Part shown: positions 25,771 to 34,456 of the stretch, piece after piece
Layout: each line of letters starts with the position of its first letter
How positions within the stretch are numbered: the first letter of the stretch is position 1
Source of the DNA: Bacilli bacterium
GTDB lineage: Bacteria > Bacillota_I > Bacilli_A > RFN20 > UBA1709
DNA: 47,937 nt
Assembly (NCBI GenBank): GCA_028693955.1
Contig: JAQUUH010000006.1
Location: 1-47,937 of the forward strand
Reading direction: 5' to 3'
Notes under the pieces: generated by a model
Database searches by the model: none
Told to the model about the DNA's origin: nothing
What the model saw: the letters and a program-made list of their open reading frames with translations, nothing else
Position numbers and translations under genes: made by a program

Positions 25771-27382
25771 TATGAGTGTAAAGAAAAGTTTAATTAATTA
25801 TTTCAAAAAACATTTATTACTTCTTTTTGTTATTATTTTAGTAATAATTTTTGTGACTCTTTTAGCATTAGTACCCCCACAAATTTTAAGAATAATTGTT
25901 GATAATATTATTTTGAAAGGTGAAACTGAAAAACTTTTGTCATTCTCAATACTTTATTTAGCCACTTACCTTTTAATTGGAATAACTAATTTCATAAAAG
26001 AATTGGTATTAATTATACTAAGTCAAGGAATATCAACTAATCTAAGAAAAGAAATGATGCTTCATGTCCATAAAATGAATTATATAAATTTTATAAAAAA
26101 TGATGCTGGAACACTAGAGTCTTATTTTAGTAACGATGTAGATGCAATTGATGCTCTTATCACTAGTGGTGTTATTTCAATGATAATTGACTCATTAAAA
26201 ATGATTGGAATAATTATTTCAATATTTGTTTTTTCTACAATGTTTGGATTTTTAAGCATTGCTATATTACCATTAATAATTTTTATAACATTTGGATTTA
26301 AAAAATTAATGTTTAAGGCCCAAATCAATAATAGAAAAATTGAAGGAAATGTCAATAATCTTGTTTTAGAAGGACTTGATAACATAATTTCAATAAAAGC
26401 ATTTCAAGCTTACAATTATTTTCAAAATAAATATATTAGTGTTTTAAAAAATCACTATCAAACAATAAAAAAATCCAACTTTTATGACTCAATATTTTCT
26501 CCAATTATGCAAATAATTAAAACTATAGTAATTGTCTTGATTATTTTAATATCAAGTTATAACTATAATCTATTTGGTATATCTGTTGGAGTTTTAGTTA
26601 GTATAATTGACTTGATAACAGATTTATTTAAGCCAATTGAAAATTTAGGAATGGAATTACAAACTATTCAAAAATCAATGGCAGGAATTAAAAGAATAAA
26701 CCAATTTTTCGAATTTGAGGCATCAAAATGTCAAGAAAATAATGTAAATATTGAAAATTTCGAAAAAAACATAAGAATAGAATTTAAAAATGTAGATTTT
26801 GAATATGAAAAAAATACTCCAATAATTAAAAACTTTAATTTAATTATAGAAAATAATGACAAAATTGTATTAAAAGGAAGAAGTGGTGCTGGGAAATCTA
26901 CAATATTTAAACTAATTAGTGGAATTATATTTCCAACTTATGGTGATATTTTTATAAATGATATCTCGACACGCTCTTTACCTTGTGAAATAAAATCAAC
27001 ACTATTTTCAATTTTATTTCAAGATACATTTTTTAGTAATGGTACTATAAAAGAAGAACTTACTCTTTTAAAGCAAAATATTCCTGATGAGGTTATCTGG
27101 AATGCATTAGAAAAAATAGGATTGAAACATAGAGTAAATAGTTTAGATGAAAAACTAAATTATTTTGATTTTTCAACCGGAGAACAAGTTTTATTAAATC
27201 TTGCTAGAGTAATAATTAGAAATTCAAAAATTATTTTACTTGATGAAATGAATGCAAAAATAGATCCATTAACAGCCAATAAAATAATTAAATTAATAAA
27301 TGAATTTGCAAAAGACAAAATAATATTATCTATTAATCACTATGGTGAAAACATTAAAAATGCAAAAATAATAAAATTATAA
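25763..27382 (+). CDS. ABC exporter half-transporter with canonical catalytic residues
   Basis: The second half-transporter, 539 residues, with an N-terminal ~320-residue membrane domain (six helices) and a C-terminal NBD. Walker A is GRSGAGKST, the Q-loop is ILFQDTFF, Walker B is IILLDEMNAKID with the catalytic Glu, and the H-loop His is kept (LSINHYG). The signature is altered to FSTGEQVLLNLARV instead of LSGGQ. Paired with the first subunit, its Walker sites would face the intact LSGGQ of the other chain, so the composite site using this chain's Glu is the active one. The start at 25763 overlaps the first gene; an ATG at 25772 is also possible. No dedicated substrate-binding or regulator gene is adjacent. 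Confidence 0.9.
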   Translation: MSNMSVKKSLINYFKKHLLLLFVIILVIIFVTLLALVPPQILRIIVDNIILKGETEKLLSFSILYLATYLLIGITNFIKELVLIILSQGISTNLRKEMMLHVHKMNYINFIKNDAGTLESYFSNDVDAIDALITSGVISMIIDSLKMIGIIISIFVFSTMFGFLSIAILPLIIFITFGFKKLMFKAQINNRKIEGNVNNLVLEGLDNIISIKAFQAYNYFQNKYISVLKNHYQTIKKSNFYDSIFSPIMQIIKTIVIVLIILISSYNYNLFGISVGVLVSIIDLITDLFKPIENLGMELQTIQKSMAGIKRINQFFEFEASKCQENNVNIENFEKNIRIEFKNVDFEYEKNTPIIKNFNLIIENNDKIVLKGRSGAGKSTIFKLISGIIFPTYGDIFINDISTRSLPCEIKSTLFSILFQDTFFSNGTIKEELTLLKQNIPDEVIWNALEKIGLKHRVNSLDEKLNYFDFSTGEQVLLNLARVIIRNSKIILLDEMNAKIDPLTANKIIKLINEFAKDKIILSINHYGENIKNAKIIKL

Positions 27383-27402
27383 AAAAACTAGGAATATCCT
27401 AG
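27381..27402 (-). terminator. Intrinsic terminator of the glucokinase operon
   Basis: CTAGGA/TCCTAG with a 3-nt loop is followed, on the minus strand, by seven T residues (27381-27387). It marks the 3' end of the nrnA-to-glucokinase gene cluster. The same hairpin has no T run on the plus strand for the ABC genes. Confidence 0.8.
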
Positions 27403-27403
27403 C

Positions 27404-28309
27404 TTAATGAGAAATGTAAAAAGCTTGAAGGGCTGCTCCAATTATTCCCGAATCCGGGCCAAGTTTTGCTTGAACTAAAACTGTTTTCCCTTTGCAACCT
27501 TCAAAGACATATTTATCTACTTCTTCTTTTATTTTATCAAAATAAAATTTTGCAGAATTGGAAACTCCACCTCCAATTATATAAATGTTTGGTTCAATAT
27601 ATAAATTTATATTAGCTATTGCTATTCCCATATCTTTTATCCAATCACTAATAATCTTTTGAGCAATTGGATTTTCTTTTTTTTCTAATTCAAAAACATC
27701 TCTTGTATTTTTAACTTTTAATCCTTCTTCAATTGCACGATTATATATTGCTGTTCCTGAGCATTGAGATTCCCAAGAACCATAATTTGTTGTTTTGCTT
27801 TGCTTTCTTTTTGAAGAAGAAATAATCATATGTCCTATTTCTTGGGCAAATCCATCTCTTCCTTCAATAACCTTACCATTTATAATAAGGGCTCCACCAA
27901 TACCTGTTGAAACAGTTATATACTGAACAATTTTATGATTAATCCCTGAACCTAGTTTTGCCTCAGCAAGACCAGCCATATTTGCATCATTCCCAACAAA
28001 AATTGGGATATCTATTTTTTCTTGAACTAATTTTTTTAAATTAAAATTTCCTATACCTAAATTAGGAAGAACATAAACATATCCTGTTTTTTGATAAACT
28101 GGCCCACAAATTCCTATTCCTACTCCCACAGGGTTATATTCTTTAGCATTAATTTTTTGATATAGTGCAACTATTTTATCTCTTAAATCTTCGCCATTTC
28201 TTAGTTTCCCAGTTTCTTCTTTAATAATTTTTATAATACTCCCGTACTCAGAAATAATTGCTACTCTAATATATGTTCCACCAATATCATAACCAACACC
28301 ATACTCCAT
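27404..28309 (-). CDS. glcK: ROK-family glucokinase
   Basis: A 301-residue cytosolic sugar kinase phosphorylating glucose with ATP to glucose-6-phosphate. The P-loop-like VGYDIGGTYIRVAI opens the protein, and the ROK signature is seen in STGIGGALIINGK and GRDGFAQEIGHMII. The usual zinc-binding cluster after GHxx (CxCGxxGCxE) is absent: the equivalent stretch reads KTTNYGSWESQC, so all three cysteines of the motif are replaced, while the His remains. The catalytic Asp is in FVGNDANMAG. It follows pyk by 18 nt and ends the cluster. Glucose would come from amylomaltase activity; specificity for glucose rather than fructose or N-acetyl sugars is inferred. Confidence 0.85.
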   Translation of the reverse strand: MEYGVGYDIGGTYIRVAIISEYGSIIKIIKEETGKLRNGEDLRDKIVALYQKINAKEYNPVGVGIGICGPVYQKTGYVYVLPNLGIGNFNLKKLVQEKIDIPIFVGNDANMAGLAEAKLGSGINHKIVQYITVSTGIGGALIINGKVIEGRDGFAQEIGHMIISSSKRKQSKTTNYGSWESQCSGTAIYNRAIEEGLKVKNTRDVFELEKKENPIAQKIISDWIKDMGIAIANINLYIEPNIYIIGGGVSNSAKFYFDKIKEEVDKYVFEGCKGKTVLVQAKLGPDSGIIGAALQAFYISH

Positions 28310-28327
28310 TATTTTTCCCCACCTTAT

Positions 28328-29749
28328 TTATTCTACAATTAAAATTTTCATAAAATTAGTACTTCCAAATCCATTGCCTCCAGTTAATAAAAATGTATCC
28401 CCTTTTATTAACCCTGCATTCTTAGCAATATTCATTGCCTGATTATCTAATTCTTCGCGATTTGTCTCAATAGCCGACATTGTAACACCATAAACTCCCC
28501 AATTAAGACATAATTCTTTTGCTTTTCTAGGGTTGGTACTTACTGATATTATAGGACATTTTGGTCTATATTTAGCAATTCTTTTTGAAGTAGCTCCAGA
28601 TTCACTAAAAGCTATAATTAATTTTGATGATGTAATAATTGCTGAATTAGCAACTGAAAATGCTATTGCATCATTATTTGCTTGAGTAGATGTACTAAAT
28701 GCTTCCTCTGCTAATTTATGATATTCCAATATACTTTCAATTCTTTTTGCAATTTTTGCTTCCATCATTACAGATTCAACTGGATAATCTCCACTTGCAG
28801 ACTCCCCAGAAAGCATTATTGCATCGCATACTTCAAAAATAGCATTAGCAACATCGCTAACCTCTGCTCTTGTTGGATTTGGATTTTTTTGCATAGAATC
28901 TAACATTTGTGTAGCAACAATAACTGGTTTACCAATTTTTCTACATTTATTTATTAACATTCTTTGAACAACAGGCACATCCTCAGGAGGTATTTCAACT
29001 CCTAAATCTCCTCTTGCTACCATTACTCCATCGCATACATCAAGAATTTCATCGATATTATCTACACCTTCTTGATTTTCTATTTTAGCAATTATTTGAA
29101 TAAATTCTTTATCTTCTTGTTTTAATATTCTTTTTATATCAAGTATATCTTGCTTTCTTCTAGTAAATGAAGCAGCAATATAATTAATATTATTCTTACA
29201 TCCAAAAACAATATCATCGTAATCACTATTAGAAATAAATGGGGCACTTATTCTAGCAAATGGGGCAATGCAATTTCTTCTGCTTCTTATTGTGTGACTA
29301 TTTAATGCTTGACACCTTAGTAATTGTTTTTGATAATCTTTTTCTAATACTTTAAAACTTATTTTACCATCATCAAATCTAATTAAATTTCCTACTTCAA
29401 CATCGTGAATCAATCCTGGATATGAAACACTAAACTTTTTATTATCTCCAAGTTGAGGAATCATGGAAATCTCTACTATGTCATTTTCTTGAAAATGAGC
29501 TTCATCATTTAAAAAATCACCACTTCTAATTTCTGGCCCTTTTGTATCTAACATAATAGAAATATTATGTCCTTCTTTTATTAAATCTTTAAGAATATTT
29601 ATTTTTTCCTGATGAGTTTCATGGTTCCCGTGAGAAAAATTTAATCTTGCAACATTCATTCCTGCATCAATTAAACGCAAAATAATTTCTTTTTTATCAG
29701 AAGATGGACCAATGGTCGCAATTATTTTTGTTTTCTTATTTATAATCAT
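28328..29749 (-). CDS. pyk: Pyruvate kinase
   Basis: A 473-residue glycolytic enzyme making pyruvate and ATP from phosphoenolpyruvate and ADP. Motifs: TKIIATIGPSS, NFSHGNHETH, MLDTKGPEIRSG (the Glu of the K+-dependent type), KIENQEGVDNIDEI, MVARGDLGVEIP and ATQMLDSM. It lacks the extra C-terminal PEP-utilizer-like domain that Bacillus pyruvate kinase carries. Start ATG is 1 nt after the pfkA stop, so the two glycolytic kinases are translationally coupled in one transcript, with glucokinase next. Confidence 0.98.
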   Translation of the reverse strand: MIINKKTKIIATIGPSSDKKEIILRLIDAGMNVARLNFSHGNHETHQEKINILKDLIKEGHNISIMLDTKGPEIRSGDFLNDEAHFQENDIVEISMIPQLGDNKKFSVSYPGLIHDVEVGNLIRFDDGKISFKVLEKDYQKQLLRCQALNSHTIRSRRNCIAPFARISAPFISNSDYDDIVFGCKNNINYIAASFTRRKQDILDIKRILKQEDKEFIQIIAKIENQEGVDNIDEILDVCDGVMVARGDLGVEIPPEDVPVVQRMLINKCRKIGKPVIVATQMLDSMQKNPNPTRAEVSDVANAIFEVCDAIMLSGESASGDYPVESVMMEAKIAKRIESILEYHKLAEEAFSTSTQANNDAIAFSVANSAIITSSKLIIAFSESGATSKRIAKYRPKCPIISVSTNPRKAKELCLNWGVYGVTMSAIETNREELDNQAMNIAKNAGLIKGDTFLLTGGNGFGSTNFMKILIVE

Positions 29750-29750
29750 C

Positions 29751-30707
29751 TTATTTCAACCTTTCAGAGTCTGTGTATAACCTTAAATCAACCATTCTTG
29801 GCATTTTTAAACTCGTCTCTAAGTCCATAACAACGACCTGATTGTTTTTTACACCAATACAGCAAGATGAATAACATGACTCAAATGCTTCTACTGCACG
29901 AGATCCCATTCTTGATGCAAGAACCCTATCAAAAGCTGATGGTTTTCCACCTCTTTGAAGATGTCCTAAAATTGTTGCTCGTGCTTCCATTCCAACTTTT
30001 TGCTGTATTTCTTCGGCTAATTTATTAACATCAAACAATTTCTCACTAACTATAACAATTTCATGCCTTTTGCCTTCGGATTTTGCCTGAATAAGTTCAT
30101 TTAAAATCATTTCTTTGGTCATTACTCTTTCACTTGATAATATTAATTCTGCTCCTGCTGCAATACCAGAATATAAAGCCAAATCGCCACAGTTTCTCCC
30201 CATAACTTCTATTATTGAGCATCTTTGATGAGAACTTGAAGTATCTCTAAGTTTATCAACTGCCTCAATTATTGTATTTAAGGCCGTATCAAATCCAATT
30301 GTAAAATCTGTACTACTTAAATCATTATCAATAGTTCCTGGTAGACAAACACACTTAATTCCAAATTTTGATAAAGCTAATGCACCTCTATATGACCCAT
30401 CTCCACCTATAACAACAAGATTTTTTATTCCTAAATCCTTCAAATTATTCGCGGATTTTTCTTGGACATCGACATTCACAAATTGAGGTAATCTTGCTGT
30501 ACCAATTATAGTTCCACCTCTATTAATTATTTCACTAACAAAATATCGTTCAACTTGTTTTATTTTTCCTTCGTATAATCCTTTATATCCATCATAAACT
30601 ACATAAGTTTCAAAACCTTCTACTAATGCTGAACGCACTACTGCACGAATAGCAGCATTCATTCCTGGAGCATCACCTCCAGATGTCAAGATTGCGATTT
30701 TTGCCAT
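29751..30707 (-). CDS. pfkA: ATP-dependent 6-phosphofructokinase
   Basis: A 318-residue bacterial PFK, phosphorylating fructose-6-phosphate with ATP. Motifs: ILTSGGDAPGMNAAIRAVV, GGDGSYRGA and PGTIDNDLSSTD with catalytic Asp. The Gly in GGDGS and in PGTIDND are those of ATP-type enzymes (PPi-type enzymes have Asp and Lys there). Bacillus-type tetramer allosteric sites cannot be judged. SD GGGGGA precedes the ATG. It lies 15 nt after dnaI and 1 nt before pyk, joining glycolytic genes to a DNA replication cluster. Confidence 0.97.
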   Translation of the reverse strand: MAKIAILTSGGDAPGMNAAIRAVVRSALVEGFETYVVYDGYKGLYEGKIKQVERYFVSEIINRGGTIIGTARLPQFVNVDVQEKSANNLKDLGIKNLVVIGGDGSYRGALALSKFGIKCVCLPGTIDNDLSSTDFTIGFDTALNTIIEAVDKLRDTSSSHQRCSIIEVMGRNCGDLALYSGIAAGAELILSSERVMTKEMILNELIQAKSEGKRHEIVIVSEKLFDVNKLAEEIQQKVGMEARATILGHLQRGGKPSAFDRVLASRMGSRAVEAFESCYSSCCIGVKNNQVVVMDLETSLKMPRMVDLRLYTDSERLK

Positions 30708-30722
30708 AAATACTCCCCCTTG

Positions 30723-31610
30723 TTATTTGACTTGGATACCTAGAAGTTCAATCTCGGTACAATAACTTTCTAATCGTGAAAACAACTTTCTGTTTTTTAA
30801 ATCTCTTTTACCATATAATTCTTTTAATTCATCTATAGAATAATCCGATGTAAATATTGTTAATAATCCTTTTTGATAACGAGTATCAACAATATCGTAT
30901 ATTTCTTCTTTTGACCAATCAGTAATTTTTTCATTACCAAGATCATCAATAACTAAAAACGCTACTTCAAATAAATCTTTTTTAATAATATTATAATCAT
31001 CATTTAATTTTTCATATAAAAGGCTTCTCAAATTATCAATAATTTTTTTAGCATTAACAAAAGCAACTTTATTATTTGTAACATAAGTATACTCATTTAA
31101 TGTAGCCGCAGAAATATATGATTTACCTACTCCAGTTTTGCCATGTATATACAATGACTTTATTTTGCCCCCTATCAAATCAATACACTTTTTTATAACT
31201 AATTTCCTATAATTATTTGTTACTAATCCATCAAGTTTTGCATCTACCCAATAATCTTCAAAATCATGGTATAGATAATTATTTATTTTCCTTGTAAATT
31301 CAAGTTGATATTTACATGGAACATACTCAATTTCGAAAAATCTACCATATGATATATTTAAATTTGCTTGATATCCTTTTACATCTTTTGGACATTCATA
31401 TATTGATTTGCAATTTAAACAACACTCATTTTCATCAGCAAAGCGCAATAAAACTGCTAAATTTACATCAACAATACTTTCATCAAGATTATTTTCTTTA
31501 ATAAATTGTTGAACAACTTTACTATCTAAAACTTTTTTGATGATTTCTTTTCTATAATCACTATTTTCTTCACTTTTATGTAAATCAAAACTTACCTTTT
31601 TAAATTCCAT
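30723..31610 (-). CDS. dnaI: Helicase loader DnaI
   Basis: A 295-residue AAA+ loader that places the replicative helicase on DNA. The N-terminal helicase-binding part contains a Cys-rich cluster (ECCLNCKSIYECP, then C further on) as in Bacillus DnaI's zinc domain. The C-terminal AAA+ part has Walker A GKTGVGKS, Walker B FLVIDDLGNE and LFSRLESYCTEIELLG near the end. The SD AGAGGT precedes the ATG. It follows dnaB by 4 nt, so loader and co-loader are made together. Start is well supported. Confidence 0.93.
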   Translation of the reverse strand: MEFKKVSFDLHKSEENSDYRKEIIKKVLDSKVVQQFIKENNLDESIVDVNLAVLLRFADENECCLNCKSIYECPKDVKGYQANLNISYGRFFEIEYVPCKYQLEFTRKINNYLYHDFEDYWVDAKLDGLVTNNYRKLVIKKCIDLIGGKIKSLYIHGKTGVGKSYISAATLNEYTYVTNNKVAFVNAKKIIDNLRSLLYEKLNDDYNIIKKDLFEVAFLVIDDLGNEKITDWSKEEIYDIVDTRYQKGLLTIFTSDYSIDELKELYGKRDLKNRKLFSRLESYCTEIELLGIQVK

Positions 31611-31614
31611 ATAA

Positions 31615-32895
31615 CTACCTCTTATTCAATGCACTTTCACGTAATTTTTTTAAATCATCAAGTGCCTTATTATAATCTGCATCATCTAATTCATTATCAA
31701 TAACTTTAACTTCATCTTCTGTGATTTTCTTTTTACTACTAGATTTCTTAGGTGTTTTGCTATTATTTAAAAATAGCATAGCCTCATAAGGATCATCAAC
31801 ACCTTCACGCATCAAAGAACCCGCTATTCTATATATATATGCACTACTTAATTTATTATTTGATTGTAATAACGCATAATCTAGTAAAACATTTATTATT
31901 GAATCATTCAAATCTGTTGCCTTTTTTAAATCATTTAATAATTTAATATCTGTATATAAAGGAGTTTTACCATTATATTTTATTTGTAAGAATTCTAATG
32001 GGGTTATTGTAGAAAATAATTTTATTTTTTCATCTAAAGTAATATTCCCAGAAAAAGAAATTTTTGATTCTTTTTTAGTGTTTTTTGAAGTGTAATCAAC
32101 ATTAATGTGTTCTTTGCATCTATTTTTTAATTTTGATAAATCAATTTTTCTATTTTTAGTATCAATGGAAGCAATAACAATATTTCTCATATCAAAAACA
32201 CCTATATTATAGGCATTAGCAAGAATTTTTATCTCTTCTTCTATTTCTGGAGTTATTGAATTTTTAGGTATTTGGTATTCTTGAAGACTTCTATAAAATT
32301 GAGGAAAATCAAAAGATAATAATGGTTTTCCCTCTACTCTAGTTATAGAGTTATTCTTAAAATTCATAATTTTTTTGAAATCATGTTGAGCATCAATATC
32401 ACTAAACACCTCGTTAAAATTAGCACTTATTTCTTCGTATTCTTTTGGTAAAGTGTTTTGCTTTTGAAAATACAATCTAGTTCTTTCATATTCATCATTA
32501 CTTAAAGATTTTTTGAATAAAATATGTAATATTTCATTAGCAAAAAAATTACTTGGATATAAAGGAGAATTTAATTTATATATGTAATTAACTTCTTTAT
32601 TAATCTCTTTTTTATAAGTTTTTAACAATCCAATTGCTTCTAATAAACAAGAAAACTGTCTTATTAATGGAAGGTTACATCCCATTATATCAACTAAACG
32701 CGAATGATTTTTTTCATAAGTAGTTATTGTTTGCTCTCCTTCTAGCTCTGCCCATAAAGTAAAGAAAAAACTTAGAGCACCAAATCCAATTATTGGTTGA
32801 TATAAACGCGTTAAAATCTTGCGATCATAATCAGTTAAAAAACTATCCGCAATTACTTCATATTTATCATTTACTTTTAAAACAATATCTCTCAC
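31615..32895 (-). CDS. dnaB: Replication initiation/membrane attachment protein DnaB (Bacillota type)
   Basis: A 426-residue member of the Bacillota DnaB/DnaD family (helicase co-loader, not the E. coli DnaB helicase). The N-terminal winged-helix region includes TDYDRKILTRLYQPIIGFGALSFFFTLW and a second DnaD-like domain, with the YxxxIRxxxR-like helix, near SLMREGVDDPYEA. The C-terminus is charged and lysine-rich. It starts with GTG (32893-32895) preceded by AGGAG at 8 nt. An extended -10 lies just upstream, so it may have a promoter besides readthrough from polA/mutM. Neighbour dnaI supports the assignment. Confidence 0.88.
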   Translation of the reverse strand: MRDIVLKVNDKYEVIADSFLTDYDRKILTRLYQPIIGFGALSFFFTLWAELEGEQTITTYEKNHSRLVDIMGCNLPLIRQFSCLLEAIGLLKTYKKEINKEVNYIYKLNSPLYPSNFFANEILHILFKKSLSNDEYERTRLYFQKQNTLPKEYEEISANFNEVFSDIDAQHDFKKIMNFKNNSITRVEGKPLLSFDFPQFYRSLQEYQIPKNSITPEIEEEIKILANAYNIGVFDMRNIVIASIDTKNRKIDLSKLKNRCKEHINVDYTSKNTKKESKISFSGNITLDEKIKLFSTITPLEFLQIKYNGKTPLYTDIKLLNDLKKATDLNDSIINVLLDYALLQSNNKLSSAYIYRIAGSLMREGVDDPYEAMLFLNNSKTPKKSSSKKKITEDEVKVIDNELDDADYNKALDDLKKLRESALNKR

Positions 32896-32920
32896 AAAGA
32901 ACTCTCCTAACCTTCAACTG

Positions 32921-32929
32921 ATTATATCA
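32921..32929 (-). promoter_or_regulatory. Predicted extended -10 promoter upstream of dnaB
   Basis: TGATATAAT on the minus strand in the 80-nt gap between the mutM::coaE gene and dnaB. The -35 region is poor, but the extended -10 is perfect. The predicted leader to the GTG is about 19 nt. Confidence 0.45.
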
Positions 32930-32975
32930 TATACGCATTATTTTTTATAGATTAAATCATCCTTGATAAATATAA

Positions 32976-34445
32976 TTACTTAATTTTATTTATCAAATAT
33001 TTAACCTGATTTTTAGTGTTTTCAATAGATAGAGAATTATCAATGATATAGTCAGCCATTTTTATTTTTTCGGTATCACTGATTACTCTTTTATTTAAAT
33101 CTTTTGCGTGTTTTAATGGCATTGTATCTCTTTGAATTAAACGTTTTTTCCTTATTTTTTCATCTATATTTACAAAAACAACAAAATCACATAACTTATC
33201 CATTTTTGATTCATACAATAATGGCACATCTAATATTATATATTTATCTATATTATTTTTTATTTCATTTTTTGTTTTTTCAATTACATATGGATGAATA
33301 ATATTTTCTAAATCAATTATATTTTGTTTATCCTTGATTACAATTTCACGTAAAACTGAACGATTTATAGTTTTATCATCATTTAAAATCGCACTAGAAA
33401 ATCTTTCAATAGATTGATTATAACTTTTTGTTCCAATATTCAAAGCCTCTTTAGAATAAATATCAGAATCCAAAATTATAAACCCCTCATTTTTAAATAG
33501 ATTACTAACACTACTTTTACCGCTACCAATTAAACCAGTTATACCAATTATTCTTATATTTTTACTATTAATCTTTTTGGCCTGACATTGTGGGCAAAAA
33601 TGAGTTCCCCTTCCTCCTAAAGATGTTTTTACAATTGGAGTATTACAATTATAACATTCTTCTCCTTCTCTACCATATACTTTTATTTGCAGTTGAAATT
33701 TTCCATCAACACCATTTGCAGCATGGTATGTCCTTATCGTCGAACCACCACTTTCAATCGCTTTATTCAAGATTTTTCTAGCGGAAAAAATAATGTTTTC
33801 ACAATCAAATTTAGATAAACTATTGGTTAAAGAAAAAGGTGATAATTTACAGTCAAAACATATTTCATCTGCATAGATATTACCAATTCCAGAAATTATT
33901 TTTTGATTTAGTAATACTTGTTTTAATGGCTTTTTAGTATTTTGCAACTTTTTAAAAAGATAATCAGAATTTGCTTCAAAAGGATCTGGTCCCAAATTTA
34001 TTAATGGTTCTTCTTTTAAATAATTATCAGTACCTTTTAAATACATTCTTCCAAATTTTCTAACATCATGGTACATCAATATACTACCATCTTCAAATTC
34101 AAATATTACATGAACATGTTTTAGATTTTTATCATTTTTTGCAGTTTCTTTATCATAAATTATTCCTGAAGTAAATTTTTTATTATTACTATAATGTCCA
34201 TAATGATATTTACCTTCCATTCTTAAATGAGAAATTATAACATTTTTTTCTAAAATGAAAATCAAAAATTTACCTTTTCTTGAGATTTCTTTAATTTTTT
34301 GCCCTATTAATTTGCTTTCAAAAACACTAGGAGTAACATTAGAAATTATTGGAGGATAAATAATGTTTATACCTGTAATTTTTTTATTAACTATCCAACT
34401 TTCTAGTACCTTTCGTACAGTTTCTACTTCTGGTAATTCTGGCAT
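32976..34445 (-). CDS. Fused formamidopyrimidine-DNA glycosylase / dephospho-CoA kinase
   Basis: One 489-residue frame encodes two complete enzymes. Residues 1-~292 are Fpg/MutM: MPELPEVETV with the catalytic Pro2 and Glu3, Lys58 (ISRKGKF), the H2TH region (LLNQKIISGIGNIYADE) and a zinc finger with C264, C267, C284, C287 (ECYNC...FCPQC). It removes oxidised purines and cuts the strand. Residues ~298-489 are CoaE: P-loop GLIGSGKS, then DSDIYSKEAL and VPLLYESKMD; it phosphorylates dephospho-CoA to CoA. The linker is only about ten residues with no stop, SD or start for a separate coaE. In Bacillus mutM and coaE are close separate genes in the polA operon. SD AGGAAGTG precedes the ATG; polA lies just upstream. 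Confidence 0.94.
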   Translation of the reverse strand: MPELPEVETVRKVLESWIVNKKITGINIIYPPIISNVTPSVFESKLIGQKIKEISRKGKFLIFILEKNVIISHLRMEGKYHYGHYSNNKKFTSGIIYDKETAKNDKNLKHVHVIFEFEDGSILMYHDVRKFGRMYLKGTDNYLKEEPLINLGPDPFEANSDYLFKKLQNTKKPLKQVLLNQKIISGIGNIYADEICFDCKLSPFSLTNSLSKFDCENIIFSARKILNKAIESGGSTIRTYHAANGVDGKFQLQIKVYGREGEECYNCNTPIVKTSLGGRGTHFCPQCQAKKINSKNIRIIGITGLIGSGKSSVSNLFKNEGFIILDSDIYSKEALNIGTKSYNQSIERFSSAILNDDKTINRSVLREIVIKDKQNIIDLENIIHPYVIEKTKNEIKNNIDKYIILDVPLLYESKMDKLCDFVVFVNIDEKIRKKRLIQRDTMPLKHAKDLNKRVISDTEKIKMADYIIDNSLSIENTKNQVKYLINKIK

Positions 34446-34456
34446 ATTATCACTTC

